Below, piece after piece: positions 26,417-35,283 of a DNA stretch of 64,000 nucleotides. The DNA comes from Streptomyces sp. Je 1-332 (GTDB taxonomy: Bacteria > Actinomycetota > Actinomycetes > Streptomycetales > Streptomycetaceae), in the NCBI RefSeq assembly GCF_040730185.1, contig NZ_CP160402.1, forward strand, positions 2,232,001 through 2,296,000. Direction: 5' to 3'. The first letter of the stretch is position 1. Each line of letters opens with the position of its first letter. The notes beneath the pieces were generated by a model. The model had not been told where the DNA came from. It did no database searches and worked only from the letters and a program-made list of their open reading frames with translations. The position numbers and the translations under genes were made by a program.

Positions 26417-27997
26417 TCACTGGTGACGGTGGGTGATGTGCCCTCCGGACACGGTGAGCGGGATCGGCGCCTGCGCCACCTCGTCGGCGGGCGCCGCCAC
26501 GGGGTCGAGCCCGAAGGCGGTGAGGTCGGCCCGGAACCCGGGCGCGATGCGTCCCGCGACGTCGGAGTCTCCGGCGGCGATCGCCGCGTGCGAGGTGCAG
26601 CCCTCCAGGGCCTGGAGTCCGGTCAGCCCCTGTGCCTGCCCCGCCGCTCCACGGGGCGCCCGCGCGGTGGCCAGGACCTCACGGGCGTCGTAGTGCGCGA
26701 TGGGCCAGTCGGAGCCGAGGGCCACGACGGCGCCCGCGTCCCGCAGGTCCCGGGTCCGCCAGGCGCGGGCGGCCCGCTCGTCCCCCAGCCGCCTGGACCA
26801 CTCGTCGCTGTGGTCGGCGCGTGTGTACGCGGTGTGCGGCGGCTGCATCGAGGCGATCACCCCCAGCTCCGCGAAGCGCGGGACCGTGTCGTCCGGGACG
26901 GTCTCGATGTGCTCGATCCGGTGCGCGAGGCGGGCTCCGGGGCCCAGTGAGGCCACGGTGTCGAGCACGTGCCGTACGGCGGCGTCCCCGATCGCGTGGG
27001 TCGCCGTGCGCACGCCGGCCGCGTGCAGGTGCCGTACGGCGTCGGCGTAGGCCTCCGGGTCCGGCCAGAAGGCGTCGGTGCCCTGCCCGTGGCAGTCCGC
27101 GTGCTCCAGCCAGGCGGTGCCGCCCTCGACGGTGCCGTCCATGAAGAACTTGACCCCGCCGATCCGCCAGTGCCGGCCCGCGCGCGACTGCAGGGCGATC
27201 AGCTCGGCAAGGCCTTCCGCTTCGACGCCGGGCATGCACCAGGGGGCGAGCCGCAGGCGGAGGGGCAGGTGCGTCTCGCTCTCGACCCCGGCGAGCAGTC
27301 CGGGTACGTCGTCGCCGCCGAGGTCCATGACATGGGCGCCGGTGAGGCCGGTGGCGGCCATCGCGGAGAGCAGCTCGACGAGGCGGGTGCGGCGCTGGGC
27401 GCGGGAGGGCCGGGGCAGGACGGGGGTGAGGAGGTCCATGGCGGCGTGCTCGACGAGGTGGCCGGTGGGGCGCCCTTCGTCGTCACAGACGACGGTGGCG
27501 CGCTGGGCGAAGGTACGGGGCCCTTCGACACCCGCCGCGCGGAGGGCGGCGGCGCTGGCCAGGGCGGAGTGCCCGTCGTAGAGGCGGATGAAGGCGGGCG
27601 CGCCGTCGAGGGCGTCCTCGACGAGCGCACGGTGGACGGGCCGCCCGCCGAAGACGTTGTGGTCGAGCCCCCAGGCGATGACCCACCCGTCGACGCGGTC
27701 TGCTGTACGCAGGGCGGCGCGGAGCTGGTCGAGGTCGGCTACGGCGGAGAGGTCGAGCCCGGTTGCCATCTCCAGGCCCCAGACGGGGTGACTGTGGGAG
27801 TCGACGAGGCCCGGGGTGAGGGTGGCTCCGTCCAGGTGGACGGTTTCGGTGCGGGGGTCGCGCCAGTCGCGTATGTCTGCGTCGGTGCCCACTGCCGCGA
27901 TGTGTCCTTCGTGGACTGCGAGGGCGGTGGCGTGGGGGTTCGTGGGGTCGAGGGTGCGGATGTGGGCGCCGGTGAGGATGAGGTCGGCGGGGGGCAC
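26417..27997 (-). CDS. Amidohydrolase, YtcJ-like (amidohydrolase 3) family
   Basis: A 526-aa metal-dependent hydrolase. It opens with the small beta domain (PADLILTGAHIRTLDPT), then the metal ligands GLVDSHSHPVW (HxH), KFFMDGTVEGGTAWLEH (conserved Lys/Asp segment), HAIGDAAV and HRIEHIE, and the C-terminal Asp in ALGSDWP. The family hydrolyses amide or imide bonds in small molecules; no substrate is fixed. GTG 27997, with GGAG six nucleotides ahead, is preferred to longer starts that would read through the upstream repeat element. Confidence 0.87.
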   Translation of the reverse strand: MPPADLILTGAHIRTLDPTNPHATALAVHEGHIAAVGTDADIRDWRDPRTETVHLDGATLTPGLVDSHSHPVWGLEMATGLDLSAVADLDQLRAALRTADRVDGWVIAWGLDHNVFGGRPVHRALVEDALDGAPAFIRLYDGHSALASAAALRAAGVEGPRTFAQRATVVCDDEGRPTGHLVEHAAMDLLTPVLPRPSRAQRRTRLVELLSAMAATGLTGAHVMDLGGDDVPGLLAGVESETHLPLRLRLAPWCMPGVEAEGLAELIALQSRAGRHWRIGGVKFFMDGTVEGGTAWLEHADCHGQGTDAFWPDPEAYADAVRHLHAAGVRTATHAIGDAAVRHVLDTVASLGPGARLAHRIEHIETVPDDTVPRFAELGVIASMQPPHTAYTRADHSDEWSRRLGDERAARAWRTRDLRDAGAVVALGSDWPIAHYDAREVLATARAPRGAAGQAQGLTGLQALEGCTSHAAIAAGDSDVAGRIAPGFRADLTAFGLDPVAAPADEVAQAPIPLTVSGGHITHRHQ

Positions 27998-28074
27998 GGG
28001 GAACTCCGTTCGGGGGGGGTGAGTTGTTCGTTGGTTGGTTGTTTGGTTGCGGTTAGTGCGGCCCTGCGGGGCTT

Positions 28075-28265
28075 TCCCCAATCCCGCCCCTTCCCGAAAC
28101 CATGGGGCTCCGCCCCCTGGACCCCCGAAAAGATGGCCCCAAACGCCGGCCGGGCTGGACTTCCAGCCCGTCCGGCGTTTGAGGACGAACTCGGCGAAAC
28201 CGGTGATGAGGTCCACCAAGGCCCCCGCGCCAGAGCGGGTTTTCGGGAAGGGGCGGGGTTGGGGA
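28075..28265. repeat. Nested inverted-repeat intergenic element
   Basis: Outer arms 28075-28099 and 28241-28265 match at 24 of 25 positions (TCCCCAA-CCCGCCCCTTCC type). An inner hairpin, 28141-28158 with 28163-28180 (AAACGCCGG...CCGGCGTTT), has 18-bp arms with one mismatch. It fills the gap between the amidohydrolase and permease genes and can act as a terminator for the permease. A degenerate relative lies at 38230-38360. No transposase is present. Confidence 0.75.
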
Positions 28266-28269
28266 TGGA

Positions 28270-29718
28270 TCAGTTCGGTTCCGCCGCGAAGCCCTCGTAC
28301 ACCTCCGGTCTCCGGCGGCGCAGCCACAGCGCCAGGGCCAGCCCGAGGACGAACACACCAGGAGCAACCCCCACCAGGATGGCGTTGACGAAGGGGCTCG
28401 CCCCGGTGAAGACGTCGATGTGCGTGGCGACCAGGACCAGCGCCACGCTCAGCAGCACCGTCGCCACCCCCGGCGCGACCACCGTCCGCAGCACACCCTC
28501 CTGGTGGCTGACGCGCCGGAAGTAGAAAGGAACCGCCACCGCAGCGATCAGCTGAAGCGCCAACAGACCGATCATCCCAGGGGTGTTGACCCACAGCAGC
28601 AGCTGATCATAAGGATCCGCGCCCGCCGCCGCGAAGGCGATGACCACCACGGCCCCGAGGGCCGTCTGCGCAGCCCCCGCCACATACGGCGACCGGTGCC
28701 GCCCGTGCACACGCCCGAGCGCCTTCGGCAACACCCCCTCCTCCGCGAGCGCGAGCCCGTACCGGTTGATCGCGTTGTGGAAGGCGAGGAGCGAGGCCAG
28801 CACGCTCGTCACGATCAGCACGTGCATCAAGTCGGCTGCCCAGCCGCCCACATACGTCGTGATGGCGGAGAAGAAGAGGCCCGCCGGGTCCGAGCCGGCC
28901 GCCTCCACCACCGCTTCGTCGCCGAAGGCCTGGATCACCGTCCAGACGACGAAGGCGTAGAAGAGCCCGAGGAACGCCACCGCGATGTACGTCGCGCGCG
29001 GGACCGTACGGTCGGGATCGCGTGCCTCACGCCGGTAGATGACGGTCGACTCGAAGCCGGTGAACGCGGCGAAGGCGAAGGCGAGTACGGCGGCCGTGCC
29101 GGGGACGAAGACGTTGCCGGGGGCGAAGCCGTCCAGGCTCAGCCCTTCCGGGCCGCCTCCCTTGATGAGGACGCCGCCCGCGAGCAGCACCAGGATGCCC
29201 GTCTCGGCGACGAGGAGCACGCCGAGCAGTTTCGCGCCGAAGTCGATGGAGCGGTATCCGGCGTACCAGATCAGGAGCAGCCCGGCGAGGGACACCGGTA
29301 GCCAGGGAATGTCCGCGCCGGACAGGGCGAGGGCGGTGTCCTGCGTGGCGGTGCCGAGGAGACCGTAGACGCCTATCTCCATGCCGTTGTAGCCCAGCAT
29401 GGCGAGCAGCGCCGCGGCGATCCCGGCGGGGCGGCCGAGACCGCGCGTGATGTACGCGTAGAAGGCGCCGCCGCTGCGGACGTGGCGGCTCATCGCGGTG
29501 AACCCGACGGCGAACACGGCGAGCGTGATCCCGGCGAGCAGATAGCCGACGGGCGCGCCGATGCCGCCCAGGGAGATGGCGATGGGGGCGACGCCCGCCA
29601 TCACGGTGAGCGGGGCGGCTGCGGAGACGACGAAGAAGGCGATGTCGGCGGTGCCGAGGGAGCCGCCGCGGAGCGTGGGGCCGGTTTCGGCGGGTGGGGT
29701 CGGGGTGGTCACGGACAT
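28270..29718 (-). CDS. APC-superfamily amino-acid permease
   Basis: A 482-aa membrane transporter with about 12 to 13 TM helices (IAFFVVSAAAPLTVMAGVAP, PVGYLLAGITLAVFAVGFTA, AGIAAALLAMLGYNGMEIG, LLGVLLVAETGILVLLAGG and others). The unwound first helix (AAPLTVMAGVAP) and FAAFTGFESTVIYRREARDP are hallmarks of amino-acid/polyamine/organocation carriers. It imports an amino acid or amine by symport or antiport. Divergent from a TetR gene; a palindrome between them probably lets TetR control both. Substrate unknown. Confidence 0.88.
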   Translation of the reverse strand: MSVTTPTPPAETGPTLRGGSLGTADIAFFVVSAAAPLTVMAGVAPIAISLGGIGAPVGYLLAGITLAVFAVGFTAMSRHVRSGGAFYAYITRGLGRPAGIAAALLAMLGYNGMEIGVYGLLGTATQDTALALSGADIPWLPVSLAGLLLIWYAGYRSIDFGAKLLGVLLVAETGILVLLAGGVLIKGGGPEGLSLDGFAPGNVFVPGTAAVLAFAFAAFTGFESTVIYRREARDPDRTVPRATYIAVAFLGLFYAFVVWTVIQAFGDEAVVEAAGSDPAGLFFSAITTYVGGWAADLMHVLIVTSVLASLLAFHNAINRYGLALAEEGVLPKALGRVHGRHRSPYVAGAAQTALGAVVVIAFAAAGADPYDQLLLWVNTPGMIGLLALQLIAAVAVPFYFRRVSHQEGVLRTVVAPGVATVLLSVALVLVATHIDVFTGASPFVNAILVGVAPGVFVLGLALALWLRRRRPEVYEGFAAEPN

Positions 29719-29799
29719 GCGGAGGAGAAGCCCTTCTGCGGCAGGCGGGCAGGCGGGGGCAGGGACCACGGCGGTGGGGAGTAGTAGCCGCCGGACCCG

Positions 29800-29820
29800 A
29801 AACCTAAAGGCTTTCGGTTT
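29800..29820. promoter_or_regulatory. Palindromic operator candidate between permease and TetR genes
   Basis: A 21-bp site with arms AAACC-AAAG and CTTT-GGTTT around a single central base; only one arm position does not pair. It lies in the 192-bp divergent gap, on an A/T-rich stretch that contrasts with its surroundings, where a TetR dimer would cover both promoters. Confidence 0.6.
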
Positions 29821-29910
29821 CCGCAATGTAGCCTCCGGCATGGGCACACGGGAAGACCCTGGTGCCAGGGAGACCGGGCCCTTGGAGGACTTGGTGAGGA
29901 GATCGGAATC

Positions 29911-30537
29911 ATGGGACGGCCGCGCACACCCCTGCTCGACCGGGAGCGCATCACCACCACCGCGCTCGCCCTCGTCGACGAGAAGGGCGACTTCAGCGTC
30001 CCGCAGGTCGCCAAGCGCCTGGGCGCGCAGACCGGTTCCGTCTATCACCACGTGGACGGCCGGGACGGCATCGTGGAACTGCTGCGCGAGCGCGTGTGCG
30101 AGGCGATCGATCCCGGCACCCTCGACCCGCGTCGCCCCTGGGACGCGTCGATGTCCGCCTGGGCCCGCTCCTACCGCGCCGCCTTCGCGGCCCACCCCAG
30201 GGTCATCCCGCTCCTGATGACCTCACCGGTGCGCGCGCCCCGCGTGCTCGAACAGTACGAGTGCGCGGTGACGCTCTTGCTCGACGCGGGGTTCGGGCTC
30301 GCCGACGTCATGCCGGTGATCATCTCCCTGGAGAACCTGGTGCTCGGCTCGGCCCTTGACCTGGCGGCGCCCGAGGCCATGTGGGAGCTGCCGGACGAGG
30401 CGTCGACGCCCGCCCTCGCGCGGGCCCTTGACGCGACGCCCCCGGGCCGGGCCGACCGCGCCTTCGAGCTGGCGCTCACGGGGTTCCTCGCCCATGCGCG
30501 GACCCTGCTCGGGCACCGGGGGCCCTACGCCCCGTAG
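29911..30537 (+). CDS. TetR-family regulator with TetR-class C-terminal domain
   Basis: A 208-aa regulator. The helix-turn-helix FSVPQVAKRLGAQTGSVYHHVDGRDGIVELL at about residues 30-60 has the H-Y-H-V-dG pattern of the true TetR subclass, and the C-terminal part matches TetR_C. Start ATG follows GGTGAGGAG. It is divergent from the permease gene and has a near-perfect palindrome in between, so local control of the permease is likely. Its 3' end overlaps the end of glnE by 13 bp in convergent orientation. Confidence 0.88.
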   Translation: MGRPRTPLLDRERITTTALALVDEKGDFSVPQVAKRLGAQTGSVYHHVDGRDGIVELLRERVCEAIDPGTLDPRRPWDASMSAWARSYRAAFAAHPRVIPLLMTSPVRAPRVLEQYECAVTLLLDAGFGLADVMPVIISLENLVLGSALDLAAPEAMWELPDEASTPALARALDATPPGRADRAFELALTGFLAHARTLLGHRGPYAP

Positions 30538-33536
30538 AACCGCTCCTCCATCACGGCCCGCGCCCTGCGCGTGGTCCGCCGGTAGTCGTCCAGCATGTCC
30601 CCCACGTGACCGGGGTCGTATCCCAAGTAGCGTCCCACCGCGGCGAGTTCACGGCCGTCCGAGGGGAACGTGTCACCGGCCCTGCCGCGCACCAGCATCA
30701 CCGCGTTGCGCACACGCGCGGCAAGGACCCACGCCTCGTCCAGGATCGCCGCGTCCTCGGTCGGGATCAGCTCGGCCGCGCAGGCCGCGGCGAGCGCCTC
30801 GCGGGTGCGGGTCGTGCGCAGGCCCGGTTCGACCCACCCGTGGGTCAACTGCATGAGCTGGACGGTCCATTCGACGTCCGAGAGACCGCCGCGGCCCAGC
30901 TTGGTGTGCAGGGTGGGATCGGCGCCGCGCGGCATCCGCTCCGCCTCCATGCGTGCCTTCAGGCGGCGGATCTCGCGGACGGCGTCGTCGCCGAGGCCCT
31001 CCGCCGGGTAACGCAGCGGGTCCACGAGGTCGATGAAGGCGCGGCCCAACTCCGCGTCACCGGCGACCGGTTCGGCACGGAGCAGCGCCTGGGACTCCCA
31101 GACCAGTGACCAGCGGCGGTAGTAGGCCTCGTACGAGGCGAGGGTCCGCACCAGCGGGCCGCTCTTGCCCTCCGGGCGCAGATCCGCGTCGATCAGCAAC
31201 GGCGGGTCGGAGCTGGGCAGTTGGAGGAGCCTTCGCATCTCGGAGACCACCTGCGAGGCCGCCTTCGCCGCCTCGTGCTCGCCGACGCCCTCGCGCGGCT
31301 CGTGGACGAAGAGGACGTCCGCGTCCGAGCCGTAGCCCAGTTCGTGGCCGCCGAAGCGGCCCATGCCGATCACCGCGAACCGCACCGGCAGCGTGTCGCC
31401 CCAGCCTTCGCGGACCACCGCGCGCAGCGTCCCGGCGATCGTGACCGCCGTGAGGTCGGAGACCGCGTCGCCCACGCGGTCGAGCAGCGCGCCGGGATCG
31501 GCCGCCACGGGGCTCTCCTCGGTGCCGTACGAGCCGATGATGTCGGCCGCCGTCGTGCGGAACAGCTCGCGGCGGCGGACGCCTCGCGCCGCCGTCACGG
31601 CCTGTTCGGCGCCGTCCGCGCGGCCCACCGCGGCCAGGGCCTCCTGCTCCAGATGGGCGTGGTCGCGCGGTTCGAGGCCGCGCTGGTCGCCGAGCAGGGC
31701 CACCGCTTCGGGGGCGCGCATGAGGAGGTCGGGGGCCAGGCGTCCCGCGGACAGGACGCGGGCGAGGTTCTCGGCCGCCGCGCCCTCGTCGCGCAGGAGC
31801 CTGAGATACCAAGGAGTCTTGCCCAGGGCGTCCGACACCTTGCGGAAGTTCAGGAGGCCCGCGTCGGGGTCCGCCGAGTCCGCGAACCAGCCGAGGAGTA
31901 CGGGGAGCAGGGTGCGCTGGATCGCCGCCTTGCGGGTGACGCCGGACGCGAGGGCCTCCAGGTGGCGCAGGGCTGCGGCGGGGTCGTGGTAGCCGAGGGC
32001 CACCAGGCGTTCGCGCGCCGCTTCGGTGCTCAACCGGGTCTCTACGGGGGCAAGTTGAGCCACGGCATCGAGGAGCGGGCGGTAGAACAGCTTCTCGTGC
32101 AGGCGGCGCACGACCGAGGTGTGCCGCTTCAGCGCGCGGTTCAGCTCGGTGATCGGCTCCGTGCGCATGCCCAGGGAGCGGCCGATGCGCCGCAGGTCGG
32201 CGTCGTCCTCGGGGATCAGGTGGGTACGCCGCATCTTGAACAGCTGGATGCGGTGCTCCAGGGAGCGCAGGAAGCGGTAGGCGTCGTCGAGCTGTACCGC
32301 GTCCACGCGCCCCACATAGCCGCCGGCCGCGAGCGCCTCCAGGGCCGCGAGGGTCGAGCCGCTGCGGATCGAGGTGTCGTCGCGCCCGTGCACCAACTGC
32401 AGGAGCTGTACGGCGAATTCGACGTCCCGCAGCCCGCCGGGACCCAGTTTCAGCTCGCGGTCGACCTCGCCCGCAGGGATGTTCTCCACGACGCGGCGGC
32501 GCATCTTCTGCACGTCGGGCACGAAGTTCTCGCGCTCGGCCGCCTGCCAGACGAGGGGCGCGAGAGTGTCCACGTACTCCTGGCCGAGGTCCAGGTCCCC
32601 GGCCACCGGGCGGGCCTTGAGCAGCGCCTGGAACTCCCAGGTCTTGGCCCAGCGTTGGTAGTAGACGAGGTGGCTGCTGAGGGTGCGCACGAGGGGGCCG
32701 TTGCGGCCCTCCGGGCGGAGGTTGGCGTCGACCGGCCAGATCGTGCCCTCGACCGTCGTCTCCGAGCAGATCCGCATCATGTGCGAGGCGAGCCGGGTGG
32801 CGGCCTGGATCGCCTTGCCCTCGTCGGCGGCGTCCGTGCCGCCCGGACCCTCCGCGGGCTCGCCGACGAAGATGACGTCGACGTCCGACACGTAATTCAG
32901 CTCGTGGCCACCGCACTTGCCCATCGCGATGACGGCGAGCCTGCACTGCGCGGCGTCCTCGGGCGCCGCCTGCTCGGCCATGGTGAGCGCGGCACGCAGG
33001 GTCGCCGTCGCCAGGTCCGCGAGCTCGGCGGCGGCCTCGGCCAGGTCCGTCGTGCCGCAGACGTCCCGGGCCGCTATGGCGAGCAGGCAGCGGCGGTAGG
33101 AGACGCGCAGCGAGACCGGGTCGGTGGCGTCGGCGAGGCCGCGCTCGAACTCCTCGACGCCGGGGTGCAGGTCGGCCAGCTCGTAGGTGACCAGGGCCCG
33201 CCAGTCGCGGGGGTGCCTGGCCAGGTGGTCGGCGAGGGCCTCGGAGGCGCCGAGCACGCCGAGCAGCCGGTCGCGCAGCGGCTTGGCGCTGACCAGGGTG
33301 TCGAGCAGCTCCCGGCGGCCGTTCTCATCGGGCTGCCCCTCGACCAGGCGTACGAGGCCGAGGAGCGCCAGGTCCGGGTCGGCGGCGGCGCCGAGGGCGT
33401 CCAGAAGCACCGGGTCGGTCCGCACCGCGGACAGCTCGGGGGCGCCCAGGAGCCGCTCGGCGGCGGACGGATCCGTGAAGCCATGCCGCAGCAGCCGCGT
33501 GAACGTACTGCTTCTGCGCCCTTGCGGCACCGTCAT
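30525..33536 (-). CDS. glnE: Bifunctional glutamine-synthetase adenylyltransferase/deadenylylase
   Basis: A 1003-aa enzyme that adds AMP to, or removes it from, the regulatory tyrosine of type I glutamine synthetase. Two nucleotidyltransferase domains are visible: MGKCGGHELNYVSDVDVIFV at about residues 205-224 (deadenylylating half) and MGRFGGHELGYGSDADVLFV at about 726-745 (adenylylating half), each followed by the helical GlnD-type domain with LRPEGRNGPLVR or LRPEGKSGPLVR. Both G-G-x-E-L-x-x-x-S-D-x-D motifs are intact, so both activities should be present. Length is normal for actinomycetes. The nearby GlnA2 lacks the target Tyr, so the substrate is another GS outside the window. Confidence 0.96.
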   Translation of the reverse strand: MTVPQGRRSSTFTRLLRHGFTDPSAAERLLGAPELSAVRTDPVLLDALGAAADPDLALLGLVRLVEGQPDENGRRELLDTLVSAKPLRDRLLGVLGASEALADHLARHPRDWRALVTYELADLHPGVEEFERGLADATDPVSLRVSYRRCLLAIAARDVCGTTDLAEAAAELADLATATLRAALTMAEQAAPEDAAQCRLAVIAMGKCGGHELNYVSDVDVIFVGEPAEGPGGTDAADEGKAIQAATRLASHMMRICSETTVEGTIWPVDANLRPEGRNGPLVRTLSSHLVYYQRWAKTWEFQALLKARPVAGDLDLGQEYVDTLAPLVWQAAERENFVPDVQKMRRRVVENIPAGEVDRELKLGPGGLRDVEFAVQLLQLVHGRDDTSIRSGSTLAALEALAAGGYVGRVDAVQLDDAYRFLRSLEHRIQLFKMRRTHLIPEDDADLRRIGRSLGMRTEPITELNRALKRHTSVVRRLHEKLFYRPLLDAVAQLAPVETRLSTEAARERLVALGYHDPAAALRHLEALASGVTRKAAIQRTLLPVLLGWFADSADPDAGLLNFRKVSDALGKTPWYLRLLRDEGAAAENLARVLSAGRLAPDLLMRAPEAVALLGDQRGLEPRDHAHLEQEALAAVGRADGAEQAVTAARGVRRRELFRTTAADIIGSYGTEESPVAADPGALLDRVGDAVSDLTAVTIAGTLRAVVREGWGDTLPVRFAVIGMGRFGGHELGYGSDADVLFVHEPREGVGEHEAAKAASQVVSEMRRLLQLPSSDPPLLIDADLRPEGKSGPLVRTLASYEAYYRRWSLVWESQALLRAEPVAGDAELGRAFIDLVDPLRYPAEGLGDDAVREIRRLKARMEAERMPRGADPTLHTKLGRGGLSDVEWTVQLMQLTHGWVEPGLRTTRTREALAAACAAELIPTEDAAILDEAWVLAARVRNAVMLVRGRAGDTFPSDGRELAAVGRYLGYDPGHVGDMLDDYRRTTRRARAVMEERFYGA

Positions 33537-33654
33537 CCTCGCGCCTCCGTTCGATCACTCCTGGCCCGAGCCTACGGCCTGACCGATGAGTTCTGCCCGC
33601 GCGCGGAGTCCATCCTTGGACGGGAGCATTGGTGTCGGCGTCAGGAGGCGGACC

Positions 33655-34167
33655 ATGCCGAGCAAGGAACCGCGTACGGAACTGGATTCCCGGTACAGCA
33701 GTGCCGGGGCGACCGCGACCCCGTGGGCGGACGCCGTGCGGCAGCTCAAGTCGGCCGAGCTCTTCTGGATCTCGTCCGTACGCCCCGACGGACGCCCGCA
33801 CGTCACGCCGCTGCCCGCGGTCTGGCTGGACGGCGCCCTGCACTTCTGCACGGGCCCCGAGGAGCGCAAGGCACGGAACGTGGCGGACAACCCCGAGGTC
33901 GTGCTGACCACCGGCGTCAACCGCTGGGACAAGGGGCACGACATGGTCGTCGAGGGCACCGCGGTCCGGATCACCGACGAGGACAGGCTGCGGCGCCTCG
34001 CGGCGGCGTGGGAGGAGAAGTACGGCAGGTTCTGGCACTACGAGGTGCGGGACGGCTGCTTCCACCACGGGGCGGGCCACGCGTACGTCTTCGAGGTGGC
34101 GCCCCGCACCGCCTTCGGCTTCGGCAAGGGCGAGCCGTTCAGCCAGACGCGCTGGCGCTTCACGTGA
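33655..34167 (+). CDS. Pyridoxamine 5'-phosphate oxidase-family protein
   Basis: A 170-aa split-barrel flavin-binding protein: FWISSVRPDGRPHVTPLPAVWLDGALHF and EERKARNVADNPEVVLTTG match the FMN/F420-binding region of the family. Actinobacterial members are often F420- or FMN-dependent reductases of small molecules. ATG 33655 has AGGAGG at seven nucleotides; the longer frame in front is not needed. Followed by two glyoxalase-like genes in the same direction. Confidence 0.82.
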   Translation: MPSKEPRTELDSRYSSAGATATPWADAVRQLKSAELFWISSVRPDGRPHVTPLPAVWLDGALHFCTGPEERKARNVADNPEVVLTTGVNRWDKGHDMVVEGTAVRITDEDRLRRLAAAWEEKYGRFWHYEVRDGCFHHGAGHAYVFEVAPRTAFGFGKGEPFSQTRWRFT

Positions 34168-34212
34168 GACCCGGAGACGGACACGGACACGGACACCCGA
34201 GGAGACCACCTG

Positions 34213-34644
34213 ATGGACTGGACACTGGAAGTGGTGACGATCCCTGTCGCCGACATGGACCGCGCCAAGGACTTCTACGAGCACAAGTGCGGCTTCAAGG
34301 CGGACCTGGACAGCACGGTCGCCCCCGGCGTGCGCATCATCCAGTTCACCCCGCCCGGCTCACGCTGCTCGTTCGCCATGATGACCGGCATGCCGCCCGC
34401 TCCCGGCACCTCGGAGATGACGCCGGGCTCGCAGCACGGCCTGCAGCTGTGCGTCACGGACATCGTGGCCGCGCGGGCCGAGCTGGCGGAGCGCGGCGTG
34501 GACGTGACACCCGTACTGCACGTGGGCCCCGACGGCTGGGCCGAGGGAACGGGTGAAACCTGGAACGGCTTCTGCTTCTTCAAGGATCCGGACGGCAACG
34601 GCTGGGCGGTGCAGGAGGCCCCGAGTCCGCTTTCGGAGCGGTGA
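34213..34644 (+). CDS. VOC-superfamily (glyoxalase/bleomycin-resistance) protein
   Basis: A 143-aa single-domain VOC protein: LEVVTIPVADMDRAKDFYEHKCGF at the start, QHGLQLCVTDIVAARAEL in the middle and FFKDPDGNGWAVQE at the end, which carries the family's metal/substrate Glu. Gene spacing (45 bp) suggests it follows the oxidase gene in one unit. GAGGAG precedes the ATG. The sequence is about half identical to the next gene, so the two arose by duplication. Substrate unknown. Confidence 0.85.
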   Translation: MDWTLEVVTIPVADMDRAKDFYEHKCGFKADLDSTVAPGVRIIQFTPPGSRCSFAMMTGMPPAPGTSEMTPGSQHGLQLCVTDIVAARAELAERGVDVTPVLHVGPDGWAEGTGETWNGFCFFKDPDGNGWAVQEAPSPLSER

Positions 34645-34698
34645 CACGGGGTGCGGCGTCGCGCTGACAGGGCCATCGCGCCCTGATGTACTCGGCCC

Positions 34699-35133
34699 AT
34701 GGAATACACACTCGAGGTGATCCCGCTCCCCGTCAGTGACGTCGACCGGGCCATGGAGTTCTACCGCGACAAGCTGGGCTTCCACGTGGACATCGACCAG
34801 GAGGTCATGCCGGGCATGCGCATCGTCCAGCTGACCCCGCCGGGGTCCGGCTGTTCCATCGCCCTCGCCGACACCCTCTGGGACACGATGGACGGCCCGA
34901 CCCCGGCCCCCGGTTCCTACCAGGGCCTGCAACTGTGCGTCGCCGACGCGAAGACCGCCCACGCCGAGCTGACCGCACGCGGCCTGGACGTCTCGGAGCC
35001 GGTGGCACACGCGCCGCAGGACGGCGGCACGTTCATGTACTTCAAGGACCCGGATGGCAATGGCTGGGCCATCCAGGAGTATCGCGTCCGGGCGACGACA
35101 TCACTGCGGGACGCGATCGTCAGCGCCCTGTAG
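34699..35133 (+). CDS. VOC-superfamily protein, paralogue of the preceding gene
   Basis: A 144-aa VOC protein with the same order of motifs: LEVIPLPVSDVDRAMEFYRDKLGF, YQGLQLCVADAKTAHAEL and YFKDPDGNGWAIQE. It differs from its neighbour mainly in the central loop (GSGCSIALADTLWD). The stop codon TAG is the first base set of a repeat element that follows directly. Function unknown; small-molecule dioxygenase, isomerase or resistance protein are all possible. Confidence 0.85.
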   Translation: MEYTLEVIPLPVSDVDRAMEFYRDKLGFHVDIDQEVMPGMRIVQLTPPGSGCSIALADTLWDTMDGPTPAPGSYQGLQLCVADAKTAHAELTARGLDVSEPVAHAPQDGGTFMYFKDPDGNGWAIQEYRVRATTSLRDAIVSAL

Positions 35134-35272
35134 GGGCGCGGGGCTGCATCGATTTGCGGCTCCACCGCGGGGCGCGCTCAGCGCGCGAAGGGCCGCGGTC
35201 GCGTCTGCCGGGTTGCTCGGTAGACGCGACTGCGGCTCTTTTGTGGTTGCTCGCGCAGTTCCCCGCGCCCCT
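35132..35272. repeat. Streptomyces intergenic element with outer inverted repeat
   Basis: AGGGGCGCGGGG (35132-35143) and CCCCGCGCCCCT (35261-35272) are perfect inverted arms. The left arm overlaps the VOC stop codon. The GGGGCGCGGGGAACTGCGCG-type core is the same as in the element at 2250-2450. Confidence 0.7.
35189..35242 (+). terminator. Terminator hairpin inside the repeat element
   Basis: GGCCGCGGTCGCGTCTGCC pairs with GGTAGACGCGACTGCGGCT with few mismatches, and TTTT follows. It ends the VOC gene unit. Confidence 0.75.
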
Positions 35273-35283
35273 TACGGGGCGCT

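Noticed and set aside
31221..34556. 1111-codon open frame antisense to glnE
   Set aside because: glnE is certain on the other strand; the frame is the usual antisense shadow of GC-rich coding DNA.
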